DNA of 64,000 bases from Streptomyces tagetis (GCF_018069565.1 NZ_JAGPNL010000004.1:496001-560000), one strand, 5' to 3'. Positions 34,576 through 45,474 are shown, counted from the stretch's first letter. Made by a program: numbers and translations. Notes: generated by a model from the letters alone, not told the origin.

Positions 34576-35616
34576 TCAGCGTCCGGTCTTGGGGTCGAAT
34601 GCGTCTCGGACGGAGTCGCCGAGAAGGTTGAAGGCGAGCACGAAGATCACCAGCGCCGCGCCCGGGAAGAGCAGGAACATCGGGTCCTGCTCGTACACGT
34701 CGGTGCCGATCTTGAACATCCGGCCCCAGTCCGGGGTCGGCTCGACGAAGCCGACACCGATGTACGAGAGGAAGGCGATGGAGAGGATGGTGCTCGGCAG
34801 GATGTAGGTGGCCTGCACCAGGATCGGCGTGACGATGTTCGGCAGGATCTCCTTGCGCACGATGCGCCAGGGAGAGGCACCGGACACCTTCGCCGCCTCC
34901 ACGAACTCCCGGTCCGCCAGCGACAGCACGGAGCTGCGCACCAGGCGGGCCAGCCCCATCCAGCCGAGGAACCACATCACGAGGATGATCGCCAGGGCCC
35001 GGAGGTAGGTCGGGGTCTCGTCCTGGGGGGAGACGAACATCGCGGTCACGACGGGCATGAAGGCGATGAAGAAGAGCTGCTGCGGGAAGGCCAGGAAGAA
35101 GTCCGTGACCCGGCCCACCCAGTAGTCGACCCGGCCGCCGAAGTAGCCGCCGATCAGGCCGACGATCACGCCGGTGGTCACGCAGAGCACGGTGAGGATC
35201 ACCGCGATGTAGAGCGAGGTCCGCATGCCGTACACCAGCATGGTGAACACGTCGCGCCCCAGCTTGGGCTCCACGCCCATCCAGAACTCGCCCGACATGC
35301 CGCCGAAGGAACCGGTCGGCATGGCGAAGTCGTCCAGCAGGAACGGGTACTCGGGCTCCTGCGCGTACAGGGTGTACGGGTTCTTGCCGTAGAGCTTCGC
35401 TATGACGGGGGCGAGAGCGGCGACGAGGAAGAAGAAAATCACTACGCACGCGGAGACGACTCCGGTACGGTCGCGCCTGAAGCGCTGCCACATCAACTGG
35501 CCGGGGGAACGGCCCTCGGGCTGCTTCGGCCCCTCGGCGGCCTCGACGGCCGCCACGAGTTCAGGGTCCAAGGCGACCGTGGCCCCTGAGCCCTCGGCCT
35601 TGGTTGGACTGGTCAT
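34576..35616 (-). CDS. bldKA: oligopeptide ABC transporter permease (OppC type), BldKA-like; first gene of the operon
   Basis: The 346-residue permease has a 50-residue cytoplasmic N-terminus and six transmembrane helices. The long periplasmic loop after helix 1 contains FAMPTGSFGGMSGEFWMGVEPKLGRDVF, as in OppC. The EAA loop is EAAKVSGASPWRIVRKEILPN and the C-terminus ends SVRDAFDPKTGR. ATG 35616 follows a GGGGGAAG ribosome site. It opens the five-gene operon downstream of an AT-rich regulatory region. Confidence 0.85.
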   Translation of the reverse strand: MTSPTKAEGSGATVALDPELVAAVEAAEGPKQPEGRSPGQLMWQRFRRDRTGVVSACVVIFFFLVAALAPVIAKLYGKNPYTLYAQEPEYPFLLDDFAMPTGSFGGMSGEFWMGVEPKLGRDVFTMLVYGMRTSLYIAVILTVLCVTTGVIVGLIGGYFGGRVDYWVGRVTDFFLAFPQQLFFIAFMPVVTAMFVSPQDETPTYLRALAIILVMWFLGWMGLARLVRSSVLSLADREFVEAAKVSGASPWRIVRKEILPNIVTPILVQATYILPSTILSIAFLSYIGVGFVEPTPDWGRMFKIGTDVYEQDPMFLLFPGAALVIFVLAFNLLGDSVRDAFDPKTGR

Positions 35617-35687
35617 GTGTCTTCTTCCCCCGGGGGATGGAGAATCGAGCGCAGCGCAGATACCGGCGGGTTCTGCGGTTTGGGGGA

Positions 35688-35717
35688 ACTTTCGCCAAAC
35701 GAGTCAACGCGCGTCAA
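35688..35717 (-). promoter_or_regulatory. candidate promoter of the bldK-like operon
   Basis: Reading leftwards, TTGACG (35712-35717) is followed 18 bp later by GAAAGT (35688-35693). This would start transcription near 35681, giving a leader of about 65 nt. The -35 is good and the -10 poor. A second TTGACT at 35702-35707 has no -10. Confidence 0.3.
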
Positions 35718-35774
35718 GGGCGAATGACACAGGGATCTCCCTACCGTTCTTATTTTGAACAAAAATTGCAAAGA

Positions 35775-35805
35775 TTGACACCTCTGCGCGCTTGACAGAT
35801 AAGAT
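35775..35805 (+). promoter_or_regulatory. strong candidate promoter pointing right, away from bldKA
   Basis: A consensus TTGACA at 35775-35780 is followed by GATAAG at 35798-35803 (17-bp spacing) or TAAGAT at 35800-35805 (19-bp spacing). A second TTGACA lies at 35792-35797. The surrounding 35740-35880 is the most AT-rich stretch in the window. No plus-strand gene follows; typA lies opposite from 36013. Confidence 0.5.
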
Positions 35806-35950
35806 CCCCATCCGGCAAATCGGTCATCTCGACATATTCTCTTGTTCACATGTTCGAAACCTGATCGTAGACTCACCGATATCCGAACGGCCTCGCACAC
35901 CGCTCGAACACCCGTCGGTGGCCCCTTCGGCCGGCTTTCGGCCATGCGCA

Positions 35951-35992
35951 AGGGCCCGCCTCCCCCGCATGATGGCGGAGAAGCCGGGCCCT
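35951..35992. terminator. hairpin behind typA, may act in both directions
   Basis: AGGGCCCG (35951-35958) pairs with CGGGCCCT (35985-35992), and inner CTCC/GGAG segments extend the stem past an internal loop. It lies about 20 nt behind the typA stop codon. The rest of 35617-36012 is the AT-rich regulatory region of the bldK-like operon, with no gene seen. Confidence 0.75.
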
Positions 35993-36012
35993 GTAAGGGT
36001 TATGACGGAACG

Positions 36013-37929
<1,917 letters not shown>

Positions 37930-38073
37930 ATGAGGCGTACTCCCGGAGGGTGTGAGGACGGCCCTCGCGTACGTCCATGTCACGCGGGCCTGCCGGGCGG
38001 TGCACGCCACGGCCTCACCCAATGGTACGGGGCTCCGGGACGTGACTTTACGGGGCGGGGCGCCCGAAACCGC

Positions 38074-40392
38074 TCAGGAGGACGGCCGGGGCGACGCCTG
38101 ACCGCCCTGAGCGCCCTTCGCCAGGAAGCCCATGTCCTGGTGGACGGGGGTGCCGAGACCGAAGGCCCCGGCGTTGACGAGGGTGGTGCGGGCGGCCACG
38201 AGCTGGGGCCGCTGGTAGAGCGGGATGGAGGCCGCCGCGGCCCAGATCCGCTCGTCCGCCTTGCGCAGCAGCTCGCGCGACTCCTTCTCGTCCAGCGTCG
38301 TCATGGCCTGGTCGAAGAGCTGGTCGACCTGGTCGGTGCCGACCCGGGTGTAGTTCTGCGCCACGTTGAGGGAGCCGTCGGCGGCGGGGACGGGCTTGGC
38401 GTAGATCGGGCGGGCGTCGGTGGCGGGGAAGGCGGAGGCGGGCCAGGAGTAGAGCGCCAGGTCGTAGTCGCCCGAGGCGATGTGGTCCTTGAAGTAGCTC
38501 TCGTCCGGGACCTTGGAGATCTCGGTGCCGACGCCGATCCGCTTCAGCATCGCCGAGATCCGGTCGGCGACGGTGCGCAGCGTCCCGGAGCCGGGGCCCG
38601 AGGGGAGCACGAAGCGCAGGGTGAGGGCCTTGCCGTCCTTGGCGAGCGGGGCCGAGGCGGCGCCGGCCGGGGCGGCGGTGCCCTTGGGGGCGTAGGCGCC
38701 GGGCACGCCGCCCTGCGCGGTGTTCTTCCCGCCGTCCTGGTCGTCGTGCCGGTTCTCGCGGTGCTCGTCGGCGCGCTTGCCGTCGTCGGTCGCGGAGTCC
38801 TTGTCGGTGGCCTTGTCGGTGGCCTTGTCTGCGTTCTTGTCGGTGGCCTTGTCGGTGGCCCCGCCGTCCTTCCGGTCGTCCTGGCCGACGATGTAGGTGC
38901 CGTCGTCGTCGCCCTGGCCGGAGGTGGCGTCCTTGCCGTCCTTCGTGCCGTCCTCGGCGCCGGCCGCCTTGTCGCCCTTCTTCTGCGGCTCCACGGGGCC
39001 GCCGGGCACCCAGCCCGCGTCCGCGAGGAGGGCGCGGGCCTCCTTGGTGTCCGGCTTGCCGAGCGCGTCGCTGCCGTCGGCGTACGCGGACTGCCCGGCG
39101 AGCGCGAGGTGGCTGCCCACCGGCTTCGCGGGCAGGCCCAGCGGCTTGAGCACCGCCTCGGCCAGCGCCGTACGGTCCAGGGCGCGGGCGACGGCGCGGC
39201 GCACCCGCTCGTCGGCGAGGGGGCCGTCGGCGCCGTTCAGGGCGAGCTGGGTGTAGGCGGGCTCCAGCGACTTGCGGACCTCGAATCCGCGCAGCGCCCG
39301 CTGCCGGGTCTCCTGCGCGGCGAGCGCCTCGCGCCGCTTCGCGCGGGCCGCGCCCTCCTCCTCGGCGGCCTCCTCGTCGGAGCCGTGGGCGACGGCCCAG
39401 GAGCGCAGCGCCTCGGCGGCCGGGAGGCCCGGCGGGCCCGCCAGCGGCGACGTGCCGGACGCCGGCGTGCCGCTCGGGCCCATCAGCGGCGTCCCGGTGC
39501 CGGCGTCCCCCGGCGCGGCGGCCACGGTGACCTGGCGGGCGGCGTCCGGGTCGATCTCGGCCAGGTCGATCTTGTCCTCGGCCAGCGCGGAGACCCGGTC
39601 CTCGCGGGGGACGGCGCGCAGCACGATCTCGTTCAGCCGGGGCTGGGCGCCCCACCAGCGCGGGTTGCGGGTGAGGACGACCTCTTCGCCCTGGATGTCG
39701 ACCTTCTTGAGGGAGAAGGGCCCCGCGGTCACCTTGAGCTTGCGCCGCGCGCCGTCGTTGAAGGAGTCCGGGGTGCCCATGACCTCCTTCGGGTACAGCG
39801 GGGTGAAGAGCGACTTCCAGTCGGCGTAGGGCCGGCTGAAGGTGACCTTGACCTCCAGGTCGTTGGCGCCGCGCTCGATCTTCTCGATGCGGTCGTACCC
39901 CGCGTTGCGGGCGGTCCAGTAGGCGCTGTCCTTGCCGGACAGGGCCCGCCACTGGGCGGCGAAGTCGGCGGCGCCGATCTCCCGGCCGTCGCTCCAGACG
40001 GCCTGCTGGTTGAGCTTGTAGAGGACGACCTGCTGGGGCTCGGTGTCGACGATCTTGGCCGATTCCAGGTAGTCGGCGTCGCGGACGGGGCGGCCCGCCT
40101 CGTCCATGCGGTACATCGAGGGCAGTACGGCCTGGGCGACGCGGGTGGTGGTGGCGTCGGCGTCCGCCTGGAAGGCGTTGAGGGTCTCCGGCACGGAGTC
40201 CACGGCCCAGCGCAGGGTGCCGCCGTCGGCGATCCGGGAGCGGGCGGCGGGGGCGATGTCCTGCCCGGCGAGGGGCTTGCCCGCGCGGTCGTCGGAGCTG
40301 CATCCGGCCAGCGCGGGGACCGCGAGCACACCCGCGGTGAGGAAGGCGACCGAGCGGGTGAGCGCGCGCGGTCCGACGCCGACGTGGGACAT
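38074..40392 (-). CDS. LpqW-like family-5 substrate-binding lipoprotein with Asp/Lys-rich insertion
   Basis: The 772-residue lipoprotein has lipobox ALAGC (lipidated Cys31) and a peptide-binding-protein fold (DGGTLRWAVDSVPETLNAF, LNQQAVWSDGREIGAADFAAQW). GGAGG lies upstream of ATG 40392. The fold is interrupted twice: by an Ala/Glu-rich helix (about 310-350) and by a long low-complexity stretch (about 480-580) made of repeats such as TDKATDK and an Asp/His/Arg run. No permease or ATPase is adjacent. Position next to typA matches LpqW (Rv1166, from memory), which acts in mycobacterial cell-wall glycolipid control rather than import; a similar non-transport role is possible. Confidence 0.78.
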   Translation of the reverse strand: MSHVGVGPRALTRSVAFLTAGVLAVPALAGCSSDDRAGKPLAGQDIAPAARSRIADGGTLRWAVDSVPETLNAFQADADATTTRVAQAVLPSMYRMDEAGRPVRDADYLESAKIVDTEPQQVVLYKLNQQAVWSDGREIGAADFAAQWRALSGKDSAYWTARNAGYDRIEKIERGANDLEVKVTFSRPYADWKSLFTPLYPKEVMGTPDSFNDGARRKLKVTAGPFSLKKVDIQGEEVVLTRNPRWWGAQPRLNEIVLRAVPREDRVSALAEDKIDLAEIDPDAARQVTVAAAPGDAGTGTPLMGPSGTPASGTSPLAGPPGLPAAEALRSWAVAHGSDEEAAEEEGAARAKRREALAAQETRQRALRGFEVRKSLEPAYTQLALNGADGPLADERVRRAVARALDRTALAEAVLKPLGLPAKPVGSHLALAGQSAYADGSDALGKPDTKEARALLADAGWVPGGPVEPQKKGDKAAGAEDGTKDGKDATSGQGDDDGTYIVGQDDRKDGGATDKATDKNADKATDKATDKDSATDDGKRADEHRENRHDDQDGGKNTAQGGVPGAYAPKGTAAPAGAASAPLAKDGKALTLRFVLPSGPGSGTLRTVADRISAMLKRIGVGTEISKVPDESYFKDHIASGDYDLALYSWPASAFPATDARPIYAKPVPAADGSLNVAQNYTRVGTDQVDQLFDQAMTTLDEKESRELLRKADERIWAAAASIPLYQRPQLVAARTTLVNAGAFGLGTPVHQDMGFLAKGAQGGQASPRPSS

Positions 40393-40422
40393 CTGTGCTA
40401 CCTCCGGGGGGCCGCGGGGGTC

Positions 40423-40444
40423 GTGATCACCCTGCTGTGATCAC
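40423..40444. promoter_or_regulatory. candidate operator: two GTGATCAC palindromes
   Basis: GTGATCAC occurs at 40423-40430 and 40437-40444 with 6 bp between, so the whole 22 bp is a near-perfect dyad. A third TGATCA lies at 40464-40469. It is 30-75 bp upstream of the LpqW-like start codon, where a repressor would block initiation. The bound protein is unknown. Confidence 0.5.
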
Positions 40445-40652
40445 ATTTGGCGGTATATGGAGTTGATCATTTGTATCCGTACGGCTCTGCGGGCCACTGA
40501 AGAGGAAAGGCTTCGGCAACCCGGGGAGACACGGCGAAGGGGCGTGACAACCCCACTCGTGCGGCCCAACGCGCCCCGGCGCGCACCGGCGGGTGTTCCG
40601 GTCGGCGGTCCGCCCGGTCGCGGCGGCGCGGGGCCGCTCGTACGCTCCCGGT

Positions 40653-41063
40653 GTGACGCCCTTCCCCGTCCGGACCCGGCCACGGCGTGCCACGGCGCAC
40701 CGCTCCGTGCGGGTCGCGCACGCCCTGCTGGGCGGTGCGGCGGGGGTGATGTGGCTGGTGCTGCCGCTCACGGCGGCGCGGGGCGGTCCGCCGGCCGCGC
40801 CCGGTGGCCACGGACCGGCGACGAGCACCCCGGTCCGGGACCGGTCCGGGAACGGGACGCCCAGCGCGGACCTGGTGCTGCCGCTGGTCACCGCGGGCAC
40901 GGTCTGCGCGCTCGCCGGGTACGGCCGGGTGCGCCGCGTCCGGCGGGCGCGGACCAGGACGACGCCGGGCGGGACACCCACCGGCGCGTACGACGAGACG
41001 CCGGTGTACGACGACACGCCTGTGTACGACGACACGCCCGCGTACGGCGAGACCCGCCCGTAG
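40653..41063 (+). CDS. small membrane protein ending in YDDTPV repeats
   Basis: The 136-residue product starts at GTG 40653; an upstream ATG at 40593 is in frame. It has a basic N-terminus, two hydrophobic segments (VAHALLGGAAGVMWLVLPL and LVLPLVTAGTVCALAGYG) and an Arg-rich stretch. It ends with hexapeptide repeats of the form Tyr-Asp-Asp/Glu-Thr-Pro-Val. The TAG stop is itself at the Tyr position of a further repeat, so the frame may have been longer. No family is recognised. Confidence 0.6.
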   Translation: MTPFPVRTRPRRATAHRSVRVAHALLGGAAGVMWLVLPLTAARGGPPAAPGGHGPATSTPVRDRSGNGTPSADLVLPLVTAGTVCALAGYGRVRRVRRARTRTTPGGTPTGAYDETPVYDDTPVYDDTPAYGETRP

Positions 41064-41078
41064 GACGACACGCCGGTG
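40989..41078 (+). repeat. five 18-bp tandem repeats crossing a stop codon
   Basis: Units start at 40989, 41007, 41025, 41043 and 41061. The first four begin TAC; the fifth begins TAG and is otherwise like the second (GACGACACGCC follows). Confidence 0.9.
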
Positions 41079-41208
41079 GTCGGCCGGGCGCCCGGGGGCG
41101 GGGCGGGGCGAGCGGCTGAGCGGCGGCGGCCTGGGGTGCGCCTGGGGGTGCCGGGCGGGTGTCGTGGGCGCCGTGCGCCCGGCGTGCGCCTCGTGGGCCG
41201 CGCGCCGC

Positions 41209-43848
41209 TCAGAACAGGCTCAGCAGGGCCTCCGCCGGGTCGGTCAGCGGCGTGTCGCCGCCCGGCAGGGGCAGTTCGAACCAGACCGTCTTGCCGCGCG
41301 GGGTGCGGCGTGAGCCCCAGGCCGCGCTGAGCAGCCCGACCAGTTGCAGGCCCCGGCCGCCCTCGTCGGTGTCCCGGGCGCGGCGCCGGCGCGGCTGGAC
41401 CAGTCCGGAGTCCCACACCTCGCAGACCAGGGTGCGGTCGAGCAGGAGGCGGAGCCTGATCTCGCCCTCGCCGTACCGCAGGGCGTTGGTGACCAGTTCG
41501 CTCACGAGCAGTTCGGTGGTGTCGACCAGGGGTTCCAGGCCCCAGCTCTGCAACTGGGTGCGGGCGTACTCGCGGGCCCGGCCCACGCTGCGCGGCTCGC
41601 GCGGCAGGGTCCAGTCGCCGACGGACTCGGCCGGCAGTCCCTGGACGCGGGCCATCAGCAGGGCGATGTCGTCCTCGCCGTGGTGGGTGCCCAGCGTGCC
41701 GAGGATCTGGTCGCAGACGTCCTCCAGCGGCCGGGACGGGTCGGTGAGCGCGCCCACGAACGCCCGGAGCCCTTCGTCCAGGGGGTGGTCGCGGCTCTCG
41801 ACCAGCCCGTCGGTGTAGAGCGCCAGCAGGGCGCCCTCGGGCAGTTCGACCTCCACCTCCTCGAACGGCTCCCCGCCGACGCCGAGCGGCAGGCCCGGCG
41901 GCACGTCCAGCATCAGCGCGGTCTCGCCGGGCTCGACCAGGACGGGCGGCAGGTGGCCCGCGTTGGCGAAGGTGCAGCGCCGGGTCACCGAGTCGTAGAC
42001 GGCGTAGATGCAGGTCGCCAGGTACACCTCGGACAGGTCGGCCTCGCGGGGCCGGCGCGCGGCGCGGGTGGCCTGCTGGACGCCGCCGGGGGCGCCGAGG
42101 CCGCGCGCGATCTCGTCGAGCTGGGAGAGCACCTCGGCCGGTTCGAGGTCGAGCTGGGCCAGGGTGCGTACGGCGGTGCGCAGTTCGCCCATGGCGACGG
42201 CGGCGCGCAGTCCGCGGCCCATGACGTCGCCGACGACCAGCGCGGTGCGGTGGCCGGGCAGTTCGATCACGTCGAACCAGTCGCCGCCGACCTCGCTGGG
42301 CCGGCCGGTGGCCGCGTTCCCGGGCAGGTAGCGGCAGGCGATGTCGAGGCCGGACGCCTCCGGGTCGCCGGGCGGCAACAGGGAGCGTTGCAGTATCAAC
42401 GCCCTTTCGTGCTCGCGGCGGTAGAGCCGGGCGTTGTCGATGCAGACCGCGGCGCGCGTCGCCAGCTCGACGGCGAGGTCGCGGTCCCGGTCGCCGAAGG
42501 GCTCGCTGCCCTTGGCCCGCGCGAACTGGGCGAGGCCGACCACGGTGTCGTTGGCGACCATCGGCACCGCGAGGGTGGACTGCACGAGCCCGCCCTCCTC
42601 GGCGGGGACGCTGCGCGGACGGGCCGTGCGCAGGGCGTCGGCGCAGGGCGAGTTGAACGGGTAGTGGTGCCGGGCGCCGAGCTGGACCCGTTCGCCGGTG
42701 CCGTCGAAGGGCGCCGCCGACACGGCGCTGGAGAAGGCGACGCGGCGCAGTTCCGCGCTGCCGTCGGCGAGGCCGGGCGGGGTCTCGTCGCCCGCCAGCA
42801 GGCCCTGGTAGAGGTCGACGGTGGCCAGGTCGCAGAAGCCGGGGACGACGACGTCGAGGAGCTGGCGGGCGGTGGTCTCCAGGTCGAGGGAGTTGCCGAT
42901 GCGGGCGCCGGCCTCGTTGAGGAGGGCGAGATTGCGCCGGGCGGCGGCGGCCTCGCGGGCGGCGGCGCGGCGCGCGGTGATGTCGGTGCCGAGCCAGGCG
43001 ACGCCGATGGGGCGGCCCGAACCGCTGTGCACCCGGTAGAGGTTGACCGACCAGTGGCGGCGTTCCTCCGAGCCGGGCAGGAAGCCGGTGACGTGCATGT
43101 CGGTGATGGAGTCGCCGGTCTCCAGCACCCGGCGCAGGGTGGCGGAGACCCGGTCGGCCTCGGCCCGCGACAGGTAGTCGTGGACGCCCCGGCCCCGGTG
43201 GTCGTCGGGCGTGCCGCCGAAGATGGAGGCGAACCGCTGGTTGGCCCGGCGCACCCGCAGATCGGCGTCGATCAGCAGGAAACCGAACGGAGACTGGCCG
43301 AATATCGCCTGCGAGGCGGCGAGATCCGTCTCGATGCTGCGCAGGGTGCGGACGTCGACGACGATACAGACGGCGGCCTTCTCGCCGCCCTCCGTCCGCG
43401 TCGGCATGACGTACACCTCGGCCAGTCCGTGCCGGCCACGTCGCCCGTCCCGCCCGGCGGCGCCGGGACCTCGCGGGACCCGGAAGGGGACCACGCCGGT
43501 CCACTCCCGGCCGTCGAGGATCTCGGTCATCTTGCGTCGGCCCCCGGCGCGCTGGTCCGGGTCGATGAACGCCTCGATGGGGTCCATGCCGACGGCGGCC
43601 TCCGCGGGGATGCCGAGAAGCTGCTCGGCGCGCAGGCTCCACTGGTCGACGAGGCCGTCGGGACCGATGGAGAAGGACGCGACCTTGACGTAGTCGTAGA
43701 TCGAACCGGGCGGACTGCTCTGCCACACGGCGTCACCTGGCGGCGTGTCACCGGGAGCGGTGTGCGCCGTGGCGGCGCCCGCGGCTCCGGCCTGCGCGCC
43801 GTTCGCCGGACCCTCGGGCCCCGTGGCCCTCGCTGGTATCTCGCTCAC
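41209..43848 (-). CDS. cytoplasmic PAS-PAS-GAF-PP2C(SpoIIE)-HATPase regulatory protein
   Basis: The 879-residue protein starts at GTG 43848, with GGAGGGG upstream. Domains in order: PAS (about 55-165), PAS (180-295), GAF (305-475), SpoIIE-type PP2C phosphatase (490-715; GGDWFDVIEL, VGDVMGRGL, FANAGHLPP, LYTDGLVE, EDDIALLM) and an anti-sigma-kinase-like HATPase (740-875; LLVSELVTNALRYG, DTDEGGRGLQLV). No transmembrane segment is seen. Such proteins both phosphorylate and dephosphorylate STAS-domain anti-anti-sigma factors. No STAS protein or target sigma factor lies nearby. Sensory input is unknown. Confidence 0.9.
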   Translation of the reverse strand: MSEIPARATGPEGPANGAQAGAAGAATAHTAPGDTPPGDAVWQSSPPGSIYDYVKVASFSIGPDGLVDQWSLRAEQLLGIPAEAAVGMDPIEAFIDPDQRAGGRRKMTEILDGREWTGVVPFRVPRGPGAAGRDGRRGRHGLAEVYVMPTRTEGGEKAAVCIVVDVRTLRSIETDLAASQAIFGQSPFGFLLIDADLRVRRANQRFASIFGGTPDDHRGRGVHDYLSRAEADRVSATLRRVLETGDSITDMHVTGFLPGSEERRHWSVNLYRVHSGSGRPIGVAWLGTDITARRAAAREAAAARRNLALLNEAGARIGNSLDLETTARQLLDVVVPGFCDLATVDLYQGLLAGDETPPGLADGSAELRRVAFSSAVSAAPFDGTGERVQLGARHHYPFNSPCADALRTARPRSVPAEEGGLVQSTLAVPMVANDTVVGLAQFARAKGSEPFGDRDRDLAVELATRAAVCIDNARLYRREHERALILQRSLLPPGDPEASGLDIACRYLPGNAATGRPSEVGGDWFDVIELPGHRTALVVGDVMGRGLRAAVAMGELRTAVRTLAQLDLEPAEVLSQLDEIARGLGAPGGVQQATRAARRPREADLSEVYLATCIYAVYDSVTRRCTFANAGHLPPVLVEPGETALMLDVPPGLPLGVGGEPFEEVEVELPEGALLALYTDGLVESRDHPLDEGLRAFVGALTDPSRPLEDVCDQILGTLGTHHGEDDIALLMARVQGLPAESVGDWTLPREPRSVGRAREYARTQLQSWGLEPLVDTTELLVSELVTNALRYGEGEIRLRLLLDRTLVCEVWDSGLVQPRRRRARDTDEGGRGLQLVGLLSAAWGSRRTPRGKTVWFELPLPGGDTPLTDPAEALLSLF

Positions 43849-44276
43849 GCGACCCGTCCCCTCCAGCTCACCGCGTCCGGCACCGGTCACCGGGGGCGGC
43901 TGCCCGCAGTATCCAGCACTACGGCGCCGCACGACACGGTGTTCACGATCACAGCACGGTCCCGATGGTTTTCGGTCCGGACCGTGACAACACTTCCCCT
44001 CTTCTAACCAGCGGACACGGCATCGAATCACGCTGCCCGCCACCCGTCGCCGGCCGGAACCGGCCGGGCGCCGGACGGCGGGCGGGCGCGGGTCCGCGCC
44101 GTCCCGCGCGCGGCGGGCTCCGGGGCCCCCGGACGGTGACCGCCGGCACCCTCGCCGACGGCGACCGGCGCCGCTCCGCGCACCCGACCGGGCGTGACGT
44201 GGACCCCCGGCCACGCCCGTCGACGGCGGCACGGACTCCGGGGCCCCGTGCGGTGGCTACCGGCCGGTCGCCCCGT
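43849..44276. other. 428-bp intergenic region
   Basis: It lies between two minus-strand genes. A perfect 12-bp palindrome CGGTCCGGACCG at 43973-43984 stands about 125 bp upstream of the PP2C/HATPase gene, in locally lower-GC sequence, and could be an operator. The 44030-44250 part is GC-rich and shows nothing definite. Confidence 0.4.
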
Positions 44277-44678
44277 TCACCGCGGTACCGACAGCTCGAA
44301 CCAGACCGTCTTCCCGCCCGCCGCGGGCCGGATGCCCCAGCGGCGGGCGGTGGAGGCGACGAGGTGCAGGCCCCGGCCGCCCTCGTCCTCGGGGTGGGCC
44401 CGGCGCTCGTGCGGCAGTTCGGGCAGCGGGTCGGAGACCTCGACGAGGACGACGTCGACCGCGCCCGCGGGCCGGCGCAGCAGGCGGACGCCGATGGGCG
44501 CGGTGGCGTACCGCAGGGCGTTGGTGACGAGTTCGCTGACGAGGAGGGCGGCGACGTCGTCGGCGCTGGAGAGGCCCCAGCCGCGCAGGCGTTCGCGGAC
44601 GGCGGAGCGGGCGGCCCGCGCGCTGTCCGGCCGCGCGGGGAAGACCCACTCGGCACAGTCGTCCTGGGTGTCGCTCAC
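44277..44678 (-). CDS. free-standing HATPase (anti-sigma factor kinase-like)
   Basis: The 133-residue protein is a single GHKL ATPase domain with N-box LLVSELVTNALRY, D-x-GRG box DEGGRGLHLVAS and a final KTVWFEL strand. These are the features of the RsbW/SpoIIAB-like family expanded in streptomycetes. GTG 44678 is preceded by GATGGGG. It likely binds and phosphorylates an anti-anti-sigma protein or binds a sigma factor. It lies upstream of the PP2C/HATPase gene in the same direction, whose own HATPase domain is closely similar, so a duplication or shared partner is possible. Confidence 0.85.
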   Translation of the reverse strand: MSDTQDDCAEWVFPARPDSARAARSAVRERLRGWGLSSADDVAALLVSELVTNALRYATAPIGVRLLRRPAGAVDVVLVEVSDPLPELPHERRAHPEDEGGRGLHLVASTARRWGIRPAAGGKTVWFELSVPR

Positions 44679-45037
44679 GCCCCATCACATCCCCGGCCGG
44701 CCCGCCGTCCCCTTTCGGGCGGTTAAGGGGCACATACCCCATATCGGCGCCCGGTACCGCCGCGGAGGCGGGCCGATACGGCCGCGGGGCGGACCGATAC
44801 GGCCGCCGGGGCAGACCGGTGCCGGCCGCCGGGGCGGGCGGATGCCGTCGCGGGGGCGGACCGTACGGCCGCCGGACGGACGGGGGACGGACCGACGAGG
44901 GCCGGACGGGGGGGGAATGGGGGGGAACGGGGGGGCGGACGGGGCCGGACGGGGGCGACGGCGGCCGGACGGACGAGCGTCGTCGCCGGGGCGCCCCGGT
45001 GCGCACCGGGGTGTGGGGGCGCGTGGGGTGCCGGGGG
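44679..45037. other. 359-bp G-rich intergenic region
   Basis: No gene is supported. The plus strand is strikingly G-rich and built of short imperfect repeats of the type CGATACGGCCGC and GGACGGGG. The strongest part is listed separately as a repeat at 44908-44955. A possible promoter for the HATPase gene near 44700-44760 was not resolved. Confidence 0.5.
44908..44955 (+). repeat. G-run array with G-quadruplex potential
   Basis: Runs of 8, 7, 7, 4 and 5 Gs lie at 44908-44915, 44919-44925, 44929-44935, 44941-44944 and 44951-44955, with spacers of 3, 3, 5 and 6 nt. This satisfies the usual quadruplex pattern. Confidence 0.85.
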
Positions 45038-45457
<420 letters not shown>

Positions 45458-45474
45458 GCGCCGGAGCATAGGAC

